In this document: in pieces, positions 1-6,330 of the stretch | How the letters are laid out: every line of letters begins with the position of its first letter | Position numbering within the stretch: position 1 is the stretch's first letter | Origin: Candidatus Woesearchaeota archaeon UBA119 | GTDB lineage: Archaea > Nanobdellota > Nanobdellia > Woesearchaeales > UBA119 | Assembly: GCA_002505945.1 (NCBI GenBank) | Contig: DAWM01000078.1 | Span: forward strand, 9,050-15,739 | Direction: 5' to 3' | Length of the DNA: 6,690 nucleotides | Notes under the pieces: model-generated | Databases searched by the model: none | What the model saw: the letters and a program-made list of their open reading frames with translations, nothing else | What the model was told of the DNA's origin: nothing | Position numbers and translations under genes: made by a program

Positions 1-1
1 A

Positions 2-910
2 TTGTATAATGACCCAACAATACTTGAAGCAAAAGAGAAATATTATAACACCGCTTCGAAAAGCGCGGAAAGCAGACATATAAGACCTTTTGATGTATTT
101 GAGACTAAGATTGGTTTTGTGAGAGCTAATAGTCTTTATGTAAAAAGTTTCTGGGGCGGAAAGACATCTTTACTCCAAGAAAATTTAAATTTCATTTTAA
201 TTGTTTTGGGCTTTATTGTCCTGTTTTGCTTTTCTTTTTCAAATAAAAAATATAGGCTTTTGCTTGTTTTCTTAATCATCTTTCTAATACTGAATTATGT
301 GCTTTTTTTAAGAAATAATGACCAAAGCCGATATCATTTATTTATTCCAATCCTTTTAGTCTTTGTGTTAATGTTGCCTTTCTCTTTACTTTTTGAACGC
401 ATTATTCCTGGTAAATCGCAGAAATTATCTAAATTTTTACTGATCTTTTTAATGCTCTTGCTATTCTTTTTAGAATTTATCCCTGTTGGGCTTTGGGAAA
501 TTGATTTCAACCAACGATGGAAAAACTCTCAAATATACTCACCAAGTAAAGGTGGTGTTGAATCTATAATTGAAACTGGAAAGTGGTTTAGAAATAGGAC
601 TGAGGAAAATATCACAATATTTATGTCTTGTGGAAACGAATTGCAATATTACTCTAATCGGAGCACATATGGCACCCCTTTTATTTATTTCCTCCCAGTT
701 CAAGAAATAAAAGAACTTTTATATAAATATAACTTCGATTATATTTCTGTCTTTGATTCACAGATTGTTCCGGATTCGGAATGGACAAATTTTTGCTGGA
801 TTCCAAAGAGTTTTTATGATAAAATCCGGAAATCATATCCTGAGGTGTTTTCCACAAAGAGTAATGATATTCATATCTTTGAGGTAAAAAATGAAAATAC
901 TACTAATTAA
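2..910 (+). CDS. GT-C-type membrane glycosyltransferase-like protein, C-terminal part (5' end outside window)
   Basis: The frame is open from base 2, where the first codon is TTG and not a convincing start, so this is taken as the C-terminal 302 residues of a larger protein. Four hydrophobic segments are visible at about residues 62-80, 84-103, 111-135 and 143-165. A soluble tail of about 135 residues follows, with a 'GKWFRNRTEENITIF' stretch near 193-207. Several membrane spans followed by a tail with a 'W-x-R-x-x-T-x-x-(D/N)' element resemble the dolichyl-phosphate-mannose-protein mannosyltransferase / ArnT-like GT-C superfamily, which transfers sugars from polyprenyl-phosphate donors on the outer membrane face. 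The catalytic N-terminal loop lies outside the window, so neither donor nor activity can be judged. It overlaps the next gene start by 20 bases, suggesting translational coupling in one glycan operon. An unrelated polytopic membrane protein remains possible. Confidence 0.6.
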   Translation: MYNDPTILEAKEKYYNTASKSAESRHIRPFDVFETKIGFVRANSLYVKSFWGGKTSLLQENLNFILIVLGFIVLFCFSFSNKKYRLLLVFLIIFLILNYVLFLRNNDQSRYHLFIPILLVFVLMLPFSLLFERIIPGKSQKLSKFLLIFLMLLLFFLEFIPVGLWEIDFNQRWKNSQIYSPSKGGVESIIETGKWFRNRTEENITIFMSCGNELQYYSNRSTYGTPFIYFLPVQEIKELLYKYNFDYISVFDSQIVPDSEWTNFCWIPKSFYDKIRKSYPEVFSTKSNDIHIFEVKNENTTN

Positions 911-992
911 CGATTTAAAAACATCTCATGGAGGAGCAGAGAAGGCAGTTTATGATATGCCCATTGAAGTAAGCAACCCTGCCTCCTTTTAA
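891..992 (+). pseudogene. Truncated GT4-type glycosyltransferase, N-terminal fragment
   Basis: The ATG at 891 is preceded by a good ribosome binding site (GAGGT at 881-885, five-base spacing) inside the end of the upstream gene. The first ~23 residues, MKILLINDLKTSHGGAEKAV and then YDM, are a typical GT4 start: a first Rossmann strand (KILLIND) followed by a G-G-A-E-K loop. Such enzymes normally run 350-400 residues. Here the resemblance stops at about base 958. Ten further codons (P-I-E-V-S-N-P-A-S-F) lead to TAA at 990-992, and the DNA beyond is the tail of a gene on the other strand. The gene is therefore broken and cannot make an active transferase. The cause could be a rearrangement in the genome or a wrong join in an assembly. 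Confidence 0.75.
950..976 (-). pseudogene. Remnant of the 5' end of a further gene downstream of the GT2
   Basis: Reading on the minus strand past the GT2 stop, an eight- to nine-base SD sequence (AAAAGGAGG, 982-990) lies five bases before a TTG at 976-974. The frame TTG CTT ACT TCA ATG GGC ATA TCA stops at 952-950. An SD of this strength with correct spacing, 8 bases after a stop codon in a tightly packed operon, is what the start of the next operon gene would look like. The frame then runs into the GT4 fragment of the opposite strand at about 950-962. The product cannot be named from so few codons. TTG is a weaker start than ATG; the ATG at 964-962 is 17 bases from the SD, which is too far. 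The match could be accidental. Confidence 0.35.
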
Positions 993-997
993 GAATA

Positions 998-1999
998 TCA
1001 CTTAGCTTTGAGTCCTTTTTTGATCCCAGTAAACCAACTTTTTCTCTGATCCTTATTAAAAAGAAAGAATGCAATTATACCTTTGATTATGACTTGAAAA
1101 AAAATAAATGAAATAAAATGATAACTCTTCTTATTGAATCTTTTATTAAATATGATTCTATTTCTTGCAAATTGCTCCATAAAAAAAGTGCTGTTTCTTA
1201 TAGAAGTATGATTTATCTTATGCCAAATAATACTTTTAGGATTGATCCAGAGGGTTATTCCATTATTTTTTGCTCTTTCACAAAAATCAGAATCCTCAAA
1301 ATAGCAAAAATATTTATTATCGAAGCCGCCTAATTCTTCTAATATTTTGATTGGAATCATCATTAAGCATCCTGTTATAAATTCGGTTTCTGCCTGTTGG
1401 AGTGGCTGCTTTTTTAGGTGATACGGTCGCCCCAACCACCAGTTTATTTTTCCACCTGCAAAATCGACTTCTTTTTTGTTGTAATATTTATATATTACTC
1501 CACTTCGAATAGTTCCATTTTTTTCTTTAAATTTTACTAATTCTCTCAAAAACATCTTATCCACAACCGTGTCGTTATTCAACAATAAAACAAACTCGCT
1601 TTTATTTTCTTTCAAAACCTGTCGTATCGCAATATTATTCCCTTCTGCGAATCCATAATTCTTGTCGTTCTCGATTATGAACAGCTTCTCATTTGATTTT
1701 AGTTTATCAAATTTCTTTTTCTTTTTAAAGTAAGAGCCATCTTCTAATTCTTTTTTGGTATATTCACAAACTGAAATAGGCTTGTTTTTTGGATTATATT
1801 TGAAGTAAGGACTTTCTACTTTGATTTCTCCTTTAGCCCATCTTTTTATTTTTTCAACAGATTCTTTTTTAGATCCATTATCAACCAGAAGAACCTCATA
1901 ATTATCATAATCAATCTGATACAAAGACTCTAAACATTCTATTGTATCGTCTTCTCCGTTCCAGTTTAGAACGATTATACTAACTTTTGAGTTTGCCAT
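998..1999 (-). CDS. GT2 family glycosyltransferase, rhamnosyltransferase-like
   Basis: The 333-residue protein is a GT-A fold inverting transferase. The N-terminal strand VSIIVLNWNG (6-15) and VDNGS (39-43) form the nucleotide-binding part. NYGFAEGNN (114-122) precedes LLLNND (138-143), the usual DxD-equivalent metal site. GGFDNKYFCYFEDSDFCERA (224-243) carries the E-D pair (235-236) expected at the acceptor/catalytic site. The C-terminus holds a hydrophobic segment (about 293-314) that probably anchors it to the membrane. This arrangement matches WbbL/RfbF-like rhamnosyltransferases, and the neighbouring complete dTDP-rhamnose pathway makes dTDP-L-rhamnose the likely donor (inference). A lysine-rich insert of about 45 residues (62-106) separates strands of the Rossmann-like half. 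The ATG at 1999 is preferred over an upstream in-frame TTG at 2032, which would add 11 residues unlike the family start. It overlaps the flippase end by 25 bases and has no clear SD. Confidence 0.85.
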   Translation of the reverse strand: MANSKVSIIVLNWNGEDDTIECLESLYQIDYDNYEVLLVDNGSKKESVEKIKRWAKGEIKVESPYFKYNPKNKPISVCEYTKKELEDGSYFKKKKKFDKLKSNEKLFIIENDKNYGFAEGNNIAIRQVLKENKSEFVLLLNNDTVVDKMFLRELVKFKEKNGTIRSGVIYKYYNKKEVDFAGGKINWWLGRPYHLKKQPLQQAETEFITGCLMMIPIKILEELGGFDNKYFCYFEDSDFCERAKNNGITLWINPKSIIWHKINHTSIRNSTFFMEQFARNRIIFNKRFNKKSYHFISFIFFQVIIKGIIAFFLFNKDQRKSWFTGIKKGLKAK

Positions 2000-3300
2000 T
2001 TTTTTAAATATTTTATTATGAAAAATAAACAATATGTAAAACCTATGATTTCTGCAGTTATTGTTGCATATGCTGCTCCAAAATAACTATATCTTGGTAT
2101 GAGTGTAAAATTTAGTATAATATTTATTATACTCGCAAGAATAGTAGAGATTAAATAAATTTTTTCCTTGTTAATGGAATTTAGAATTAATAAATTTACG
2201 TGTGAAATAGAAGATATGCCTATTGCAAAACTTAAAATCCCAAAAAGTTTTGCTCCGGCTAAAAATTCTTTTCCAAAAATTAGTTCAGTAATCTGAAAAT
2301 AGAATAAATTAAATATTATTATGATAAATACGCTAAATATAATATTAATTAAATAATTTTTTTTAATTATTTTTCTAAATTCAATTATCCTGTTTTCATT
2401 ATATAATTTAGATGTTAAAGGAAATAAGCTATTATAAAAAATTGCAGGCACTATTAGTATAGAATATATCATATCATACATTGCACTATATATTCCAGTG
2501 GCGGCATCGCCTTTTATAAAGGAGAGCATAAGAACATCACATTTCATGTAGATAACTACCAACATCATACTTAAAGCAAATGGCCAAGATTTTTTTAATA
2601 TTGAAAATTTTATTTTTTTTAATTTAATTTTTGTTTTTTTAATAGTTTTTAAATTATATAATAAACTTATAATACTAGATAAAAGATATGATAGTATTAA
2701 AATTACTAAATTTACATTCAATGCTACTCCGATAACTACAAATATTAAAAGTGTTGTACTTTTTATTACTCTACTAATTGTTTCATATTGCATTTCTTGA
2801 AATGCTTTAAAGAAAGATCTTAAGAAATCGTTAAATGATTTTAATATAATATAAACTCCAAATAAATAAACTAAAATTCTAACTTCTTGTGATTTCCCCA
2901 TAAATTGAATTATTATAAATATCAAAGCAAAAGTTACTACTCCTAAAAACAATTTTAATACAGAAACATTATCAATGTACTTTTTTGCTAGTTTCTTATC
3001 TCTTGCAACTTCTCTAATTGTTAAAGTACTTAAACCAAAATCAGCAACAACAGCAAACAAAGCAGTAAAACTCATAGCAAAAGCAAACTGTCCATAACCT
3101 TCAGTTCCTAAATATCGAGCTATTATAATCGTAAGAAGAAACATCAGCCCCCCGTTAACGCCCTCTGCGAGAAAAAGCCAAAAAGTGTTTTTGAAGATGG
3201 TTTGCTCATCAGATCTGTTTTCAAGGAACATATACCTGAAATAGTTTTTTAAACCCATAGAACTCAGCTTCTCATACTGCCTTCTAATTGTTCCTTTCAT
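1975..3300 (-). CDS. Wzx/RfbX-type polysaccharide (lipid-linked oligosaccharide) flippase
   Basis: The 441-residue protein has about 12 predicted membrane spans, the first at ~40-60 and the last at ~405-430. The ARYLGTEGYGQFAFA stretch (61-75), followed by D-F-G-L (87-90) and R-E-V-A-R (96-100), is typical of the polysaccharide biosynthesis / MOP-superfamily flippases. Length is normal for that family. It would move polyprenyl-linked glycan units made by the neighbouring transferases across the cytoplasmic membrane. The ATG at 3300 lies 23 bases after the rfbC stop and has no SD, but an archaeal TATA-like box sits at a distance suited to a leaderless transcript from this ATG. The first ~80 codons have base composition like the rfb genes (about 33-42% G+C in sampled lines); the remainder is much more AT-rich (10-25% in many lines), which may mark a recombination mosaic. 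Substrate cannot be read from sequence. Confidence 0.88.
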   Translation of the reverse strand: MKGTIRRQYEKLSSMGLKNYFRYMFLENRSDEQTIFKNTFWLFLAEGVNGGLMFLLTIIIARYLGTEGYGQFAFAMSFTALFAVVADFGLSTLTIREVARDKKLAKKYIDNVSVLKLFLGVVTFALIFIIIQFMGKSQEVRILVYLFGVYIILKSFNDFLRSFFKAFQEMQYETISRVIKSTTLLIFVVIGVALNVNLVILILSYLLSSIISLLYNLKTIKKTKIKLKKIKFSILKKSWPFALSMMLVVIYMKCDVLMLSFIKGDAATGIYSAMYDMIYSILIVPAIFYNSLFPLTSKLYNENRIIEFRKIIKKNYLINIIFSVFIIIIFNLFYFQITELIFGKEFLAGAKLFGILSFAIGISSISHVNLLILNSINKEKIYLISTILASIINIILNFTLIPRYSYFGAAYATITAEIIGFTYCLFFIIKYLKKWQTQKLV

Positions 3301-3340
3301 TAAATGGCACTTTTAGAAATCATCTATTTAAATCTTCCTA
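3300..3340 (-). promoter_or_regulatory. Candidate internal promoter for the flippase and GT2 genes
   Basis: On the minus strand TTTAAATA (3332-3325) is an exact match to the archaeal TATA consensus TTTAWATA and is preceded by AGGAAGA, a purine-rich stretch fitting a TFB recognition element. Its centre is ~28 bases from the flippase ATG, so transcription would start at or next to the ATG. The box is formed by the last codons of rfbC (Phe-Lys-stop). The absence of an SD for the flippase agrees with a leaderless message. In DNA this AT-rich such an octamer occurs by chance, so only the combination of box, spacing and missing SD supports the call. Confidence 0.45.
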
Positions 3341-3839
3341 AAGCTCGGTCTTTCTCGGAGACAATTGGACTCTCTACCACCCAGTCTATTCCAAGCGCAG
3401 AATCATTCCAAACAATGCCTCCCTCACTTTCTTTATTGTAGAAATTATCTGCTTTATAGAAGACTATGGCTTCATCGGAAAGCACTGAAAAGCCATGTGC
3501 AAAACCTCTTGGTATGAACAATTGCTTAAAATTATCCTCAGATAAAATCTCAGAGGCATATCTGCCATAAGAGGGAGAATCTTTCCTTATGTCTACTGCA
3601 ACATCGAGAATCTTTCCTTTTACCGCTCTAACAAGCTTTGCCTGTGCATAAGGCGGTCTCTGGTAATGCAGTCCTCTAATTACATTCTTAACAGAATAAG
3701 ACTGGTTGTCCTGCACAAAATCAGGCAGCCCAGGAAGCTTACTTTTATTATAGCTTTCAAAGAAATAACCTCGTTCATCTCTATAAACATCCGGGGTTAT
3801 GACCAATACTTCTTTTATTGATTTTCTTTCAATCTTCAT
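3324..3839 (-). CDS. rfbC: dTDP-4-dehydrorhamnose 3,5-epimerase
   Basis: The 171-residue cupin-fold enzyme converts dTDP-4-keto-6-deoxy-D-glucose to dTDP-4-keto-L-rhamnose in the cytoplasm, step three of dTDP-L-rhamnose synthesis. Seen in sequence: DERGYFFESYN (21-31), QDNQSYS (43-49), RGLHYQ (55-60) with the catalytic base His58, IPRGFAHGF (109-117), the probable acid Tyr134 in the D-N-F-Y segment, and WNDSALGIDW (144-153). Asp164 in the S-E-K-D motif is the probable partner of the His-Asp dyad by alignment from memory. Length is usual for the family (about 170-185). The start is fixed by a near-perfect SD, AAGGAGGAG (3852-3844), and overlaps the end of rfbA by 11 bases. All expected active-site residues are present, so it should be functional. 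Confidence 0.95.
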   Translation of the reverse strand: MKIERKSIKEVLVITPDVYRDERGYFFESYNKSKLPGLPDFVQDNQSYSVKNVIRGLHYQRPPYAQAKLVRAVKGKILDVAVDIRKDSPSYGRYASEILSEDNFKQLFIPRGFAHGFSVLSDEAIVFYKADNFYNKESEGGIVWNDSALGIDWVVESPIVSEKDRALGRFK

Positions 3840-4542
3840 TTTGCTCCTCCTTTATCTTTTTCCATGTGCTAGCCCTATGCAAACTCTCAAATGTTCCTGC
3901 ATCGCTCCAAAAGCCTTTTACATACTGAAAGTCCATTTCATTATCTTTGATATACCTGTTATTCACATCTGTAATCTCCAACTCTCCCCTATGAGAAGGC
4001 TTAAGCCTGGAGATATAGTCATAAACCTTATTATCATAAAGATAAAGACCTGTTACTGCAAGGTTGGTTCTTGGCTTTGCTGGCTTTTCCTCTATTGAGA
4101 TTACTTTCCCGTTATTTATCTCGGCAACACCAAACCTTTCAGGGGTTGAGACCTCTTTCAGGAATATCCTTGCTCCCCCCTTGAAATCGCTAATATCAAA
4201 GGAATCCTCGTATATATTATCTCCTAGAATGACTGCAATATTCTCCCTATCGGAAAAATCCTCTGTAAGGGATAGCGCTTGGGCAATTCCTCCTGCTTCT
4301 TCCTGTATTGCATAGTTAAGGGTTATTCCAAATTTCTTGCCTGATCCGAGCAATTCTAAGAAGTCTCCAGCATGTCCCCTTCCGGAAACAATCATAATCT
4401 CTTTTATCCCCATATTAATCAATGTTTGCAACGGATAGTATATCATTGGTTCGTTATATATAGGTAAAAGGTGTTTATTTGTAACCTTTGTTAAAGGGTA
4501 CAACCTAGAACCTGTTCCTCCTGCTAAAATTATTCCTTTCAT
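3829..4542 (-). CDS. rfbA: Glucose-1-phosphate thymidylyltransferase, short form
   Basis: The 237-residue enzyme joins glucose-1-phosphate and dTTP to give dTDP-glucose and pyrophosphate, the entry step of dTDP-rhamnose synthesis. The nucleotide-binding signature LAGGTGSRLYPLT (6-18) is intact, followed by NKHLLPIYNEPM (22-33) and YAIQEEAGGIAQAL (77-90). GDNIYED (107-113) has the metal-binding Asp108. EEKP (151-154), GELEITD (186-192) and FWSDAGT (211-217) with Asp214 complete the active site. It is shorter than the ~290-residue bacterial RmlA; the missing piece is the C-terminal part that forms the allosteric site in those enzymes, as in other short homologues. Feedback by dTDP-rhamnose may therefore be weak (inference). 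The SD GGGAGGT lies five bases before the ATG. Its loop is a useful contrast to the altered loop of the nucleotidyltransferase-like domain at the right end. Confidence 0.95.
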   Translation of the reverse strand: MKGIILAGGTGSRLYPLTKVTNKHLLPIYNEPMIYYPLQTLINMGIKEIMIVSGRGHAGDFLELLGSGKKFGITLNYAIQEEAGGIAQALSLTEDFSDRENIAVILGDNIYEDSFDISDFKGGARIFLKEVSTPERFGVAEINNGKVISIEEKPAKPRTNLAVTGLYLYDNKVYDYISRLKPSHRGELEITDVNNRYIKDNEMDFQYVKGFWSDAGTFESLHRASTWKKIKEEQNED

Positions 4543-4545
4543 TTT

Positions 4546-4554
4546 TTACCTCCC
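4546..4554 (-). promoter_or_regulatory. rfbA ribosome binding site fused with the rfbD stop codon
   Basis: GGGAGGT (4554-4548) is the rfbA SD. Its first six bases are the final Gly-Arg codons of rfbD, and its last T is the first base of the rfbD TAA stop (4548-4546). Five A residues separate it from the rfbA ATG. Ribosomes ending rfbD therefore stop on the rfbA initiation site, which suggests coupled translation and a fixed ratio of the two enzymes. Confidence 0.8.
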
Positions 4555-5337
4555 AAGAAAATCATCTACTGCTTCTCTCCAATCCCTTAAACTATTCGTT
4601 TTGTTATTATTTAGGGCAGAATAAGCAGGTCTTTTTGCCTTGGTTTTGAATTCAGAACTGTCGCAGGGCACGACATTAACCTTTTTGTCTTTTAATATAT
4701 ATTTTGCAAACTCATACCATGATGTAAGCCCAGAATTAGTAATATGAAAAACACCTTTCTCATTGCAGAGCTCTTTGGTTTTTCTTGCTAAATCCTTTGT
4801 ATATGTTGGATGGCCTATTTGATCTCTTACAACCTTGATTGTTTTCATCTTTTCAGCCAAATCAAGCATAGTTGTAACGAAATTTTTTCCATGTTCCCCA
4901 AATAGCCAAGAGGTTCTAATAATTATATAATCCTCAAGTACTTCTTTGATGTAGTCTTCCCCAATGGATTTAGCCAGCCCGTATGTATTTATGGGGTTTT
5001 TCTCGTCATCTTCATTATAACCTTCTTCTCTGCTACCCTCAAAAACATAATCAGTGCTATAATGGATTAGTTTGCAGTTGTTCCTAGCGCAGAAATCTGC
5101 AAGATTCTTTACCCCCACATAGTTTACTCTAAAGCATTTTTCCTTCTCATCCTCAGCATCATCCACCTTAGTATATGCGCTAGCATTAACAATAATCTGA
5201 GGTTTATATCTTTCAAGTTTAAATACATCTTCGGTTTTTGTCACATCTATATCTGAATGGCCAAACATATAATCAAAATCAAAAACTCTTTTTAATTGAT
5301 AAGCTAGCATCCCGTTTGCTCCAATAAGTATTTTCAT
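4546..5337 (-). CDS. rfbD: dTDP-4-dehydrorhamnose reductase
   Basis: The 263-residue short-chain dehydrogenase/reductase reduces dTDP-4-keto-L-rhamnose to dTDP-L-rhamnose with NAD(P)H, the final step of the pathway. The N-terminal Rossmann loop is GANGMLA (6-12). NASAYTKVDDAE (51-62), STDYVFEG (94-101), the catalytic Y119-x3-K123 pair, RTSWLFGEHG (141-150), DQIGHPTYTKDLA (172-184) and KRPAYSALNN (235-244) follow in the usual order. The length is a little shorter than typical (about 280-300). The third glycine of the GxxGxxG loop is Ala12, a mild substitution that should still permit cofactor binding. The start overlaps the rfbB stop as ATGA, and an SD-like AGGGGG lies 7 bases upstream. The gene sits second in a BDAC-ordered rfb operon. 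Confidence 0.93.
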   Translation of the reverse strand: MKILIGANGMLAYQLKRVFDFDYMFGHSDIDVTKTEDVFKLERYKPQIIVNASAYTKVDDAEDEKEKCFRVNYVGVKNLADFCARNNCKLIHYSTDYVFEGSREEGYNEDDEKNPINTYGLAKSIGEDYIKEVLEDYIIIRTSWLFGEHGKNFVTTMLDLAEKMKTIKVVRDQIGHPTYTKDLARKTKELCNEKGVFHITNSGLTSWYEFAKYILKDKKVNVVPCDSSEFKTKAKRPAYSALNNNKTNSLRDWREAVDDFLGR

Positions 5338-6293
5338 ATGCTTTCCCCCTGGTGTTTTTTCTTGTAATATTCGATAGTTTCTTTTAATCCTGTTTCAAAA
5401 TCATATTTGGGCTCAAAGCCCAAAGACCTTAGCTTTGAATCATTAATCGCATATCTTAAATCATGGCCAGGCCTATCTTTTATAAACTCAATCCTGTTCT
5501 GCGATACTTTCATCAGTCTGACAATCATCCGTGCAATCTCTATGTTGCTTTTCTCGTTTCTTCCAGATATACAATATGTTTCTCCAATTTTGCCTTTATG
5601 AAGTATCAAATCAATTGCTCTACAATGATCCTGAACATGAATCCAATCCCGTATATTCTCTCCTTTACCATATATTAAGATATTCTCGCCTTTAAGAATA
5701 TTAGTTATAGATTTTGGAATCAGTTTCTCCTCGTGCTGCAAAGGTCCATAGTTGTTTCCGCAATTGCTTATTGTTGCTTTTATTCCAAAGGTATTAATGT
5801 AAGACCTAACTAAATGATCACTTGCAGCCTTTGAGGCGGAATAAGGAGATTTAGGGTCATAACAAGATGTCTCATCAAAAGGCTTATCAGAAAAGCCGAG
5901 AGAACCGAAAACCTCATCCGTAGAAATGTGATGGAACCTAAGGTTATGCCTTTTGACGATATTGAGAATACTCATTGTTCCCAGCACATTGGTTTCCACA
6001 AAAACATTTGGGTTTTTGATAGAATTGTCTACATGACTTTCCGCTGCAAAATGTATTATTGTGCCAATCTTGTTCTTGTTTACAACATAATCCAGAAACT
6101 CAAAGTTATTAATATCTCCTTTGATGAAATGATACTCTTTTTTTCCTTCAAACTCTTTAAGATTGTCTGGATTTGCTGCGTATGTTACTTTGTCGTAGTT
6201 GAAAATTTCTACATCCTTATATTTTCTAAACATATATTTTATAAAATTAGCTCCGATAAATCCGAGCCCCCCAGTAACCAAAATTTTTTCCAT
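5334..6293 (-). CDS. rfbB: dTDP-glucose 4,6-dehydratase
   Basis: The 319-residue extended SDR enzyme converts dTDP-glucose to dTDP-4-keto-6-deoxy-glucose using bound NAD+, the second step of dTDP-rhamnose synthesis. Motifs in order: TGGLGFIG (7-14) binds NAD; HFAAESHVDNS (81-91); STDEVFG (124-130) with catalytic Thr125-Asp126-Glu127; SPYSASKAASDH (149-160) with Tyr151 and Lys155; NNYGP (180-184); EKLIP (189-193); RDWIHVQDH (215-223); DRPGHDLRYAI (273-283). Length is normal. The usual T-R-C-S-N-N-Y-G-P stretch reads S-N-C-G-N-N-Y-G-P here, so the Arg before the Cys is replaced by Asn178. It is the first gene of the minus-strand operon. There is no SD, and a TATA-like box 21 bases upstream points to a leaderless mRNA starting at or near the ATG. 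An in-frame TAA at 6320-6318 rules out a longer protein from further upstream. Confidence 0.95.
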   Translation of the reverse strand: MEKILVTGGLGFIGANFIKYMFRKYKDVEIFNYDKVTYAANPDNLKEFEGKKEYHFIKGDINNFEFLDYVVNKNKIGTIIHFAAESHVDNSIKNPNVFVETNVLGTMSILNIVKRHNLRFHHISTDEVFGSLGFSDKPFDETSCYDPKSPYSASKAASDHLVRSYINTFGIKATISNCGNNYGPLQHEEKLIPKSITNILKGENILIYGKGENIRDWIHVQDHCRAIDLILHKGKIGETYCISGRNEKSNIEIARMIVRLMKVSQNRIEFIKDRPGHDLRYAINDSKLRSLGFEPKYDFETGLKETIEYYKKKHQGESI

Positions 6294-6330
6294 TTTTAAG
6301 AACAGATAATAAATTATTTAAATATCTTGT
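6293..6330 (-). promoter_or_regulatory. rfbB operon promoter, archaeal type
   Basis: Minus-strand TTTAAATA (6322-6315) matches the archaeal TATA consensus TTTAWATA. The box centre is about 26 bases before the rfbB ATG, so the predicted start site coincides with the start codon (leaderless). The upstream AACAAGATA is A-rich but only a partial TFB recognition element. The box is half of the palindrome TATTTAAATA (6315-6324) shared with the divergent gene. Confidence 0.65.

Noticed and set aside
993..997. Terminator between the convergent ends at 992 and 998
   Set aside because: The gap is only 5 bases and there is no hairpin or long T-run in either direction that stands out.
1118..1333. 71-codon plus-strand open frame opposite the GT2
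   Set aside because: Antisense shadow of the C-terminal half of the GT2 gene.
2003..2010. TTTAAATA on the plus strand near the GT2 start
   Set aside because: It faces away from the GT2, and on the minus strand it is only a few bases from the ATG, so it cannot act as its TATA box; a chance match in AT-rich DNA.
1997..2032. Longer GT2 start at a TTG (2032)
   Set aside because: It would add 11 residues not seen in the family; the ATG at 1999 directly precedes the conserved first strand.
3799..4315. Two plus-strand open frames (3799-4098 and 4064-4315) opposite rfbC/rfbA
   Set aside because: Antisense to rfbA, whose motifs are complete; no start signals and no recognisable content.
5218..5225. 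TTTAAATA on the plus strand inside rfbD
   Set aside because: No plus-strand gene follows it; it shows that this octamer also occurs by chance here.
5407..5678. Two overlapping plus-strand open frames opposite the rfbB 3' end
   Set aside because: Antisense to the conserved C-terminal part of RfbB; no ribosome binding site and no family resemblance.
5928..6299. 123-codon plus-strand open frame across the 5' half of rfbB
   Set aside because: Antisense shadow of a clearly conserved rfbB gene; the translation has no domain features and is rich in Cys/Phe/Ile as expected from reverse reading.
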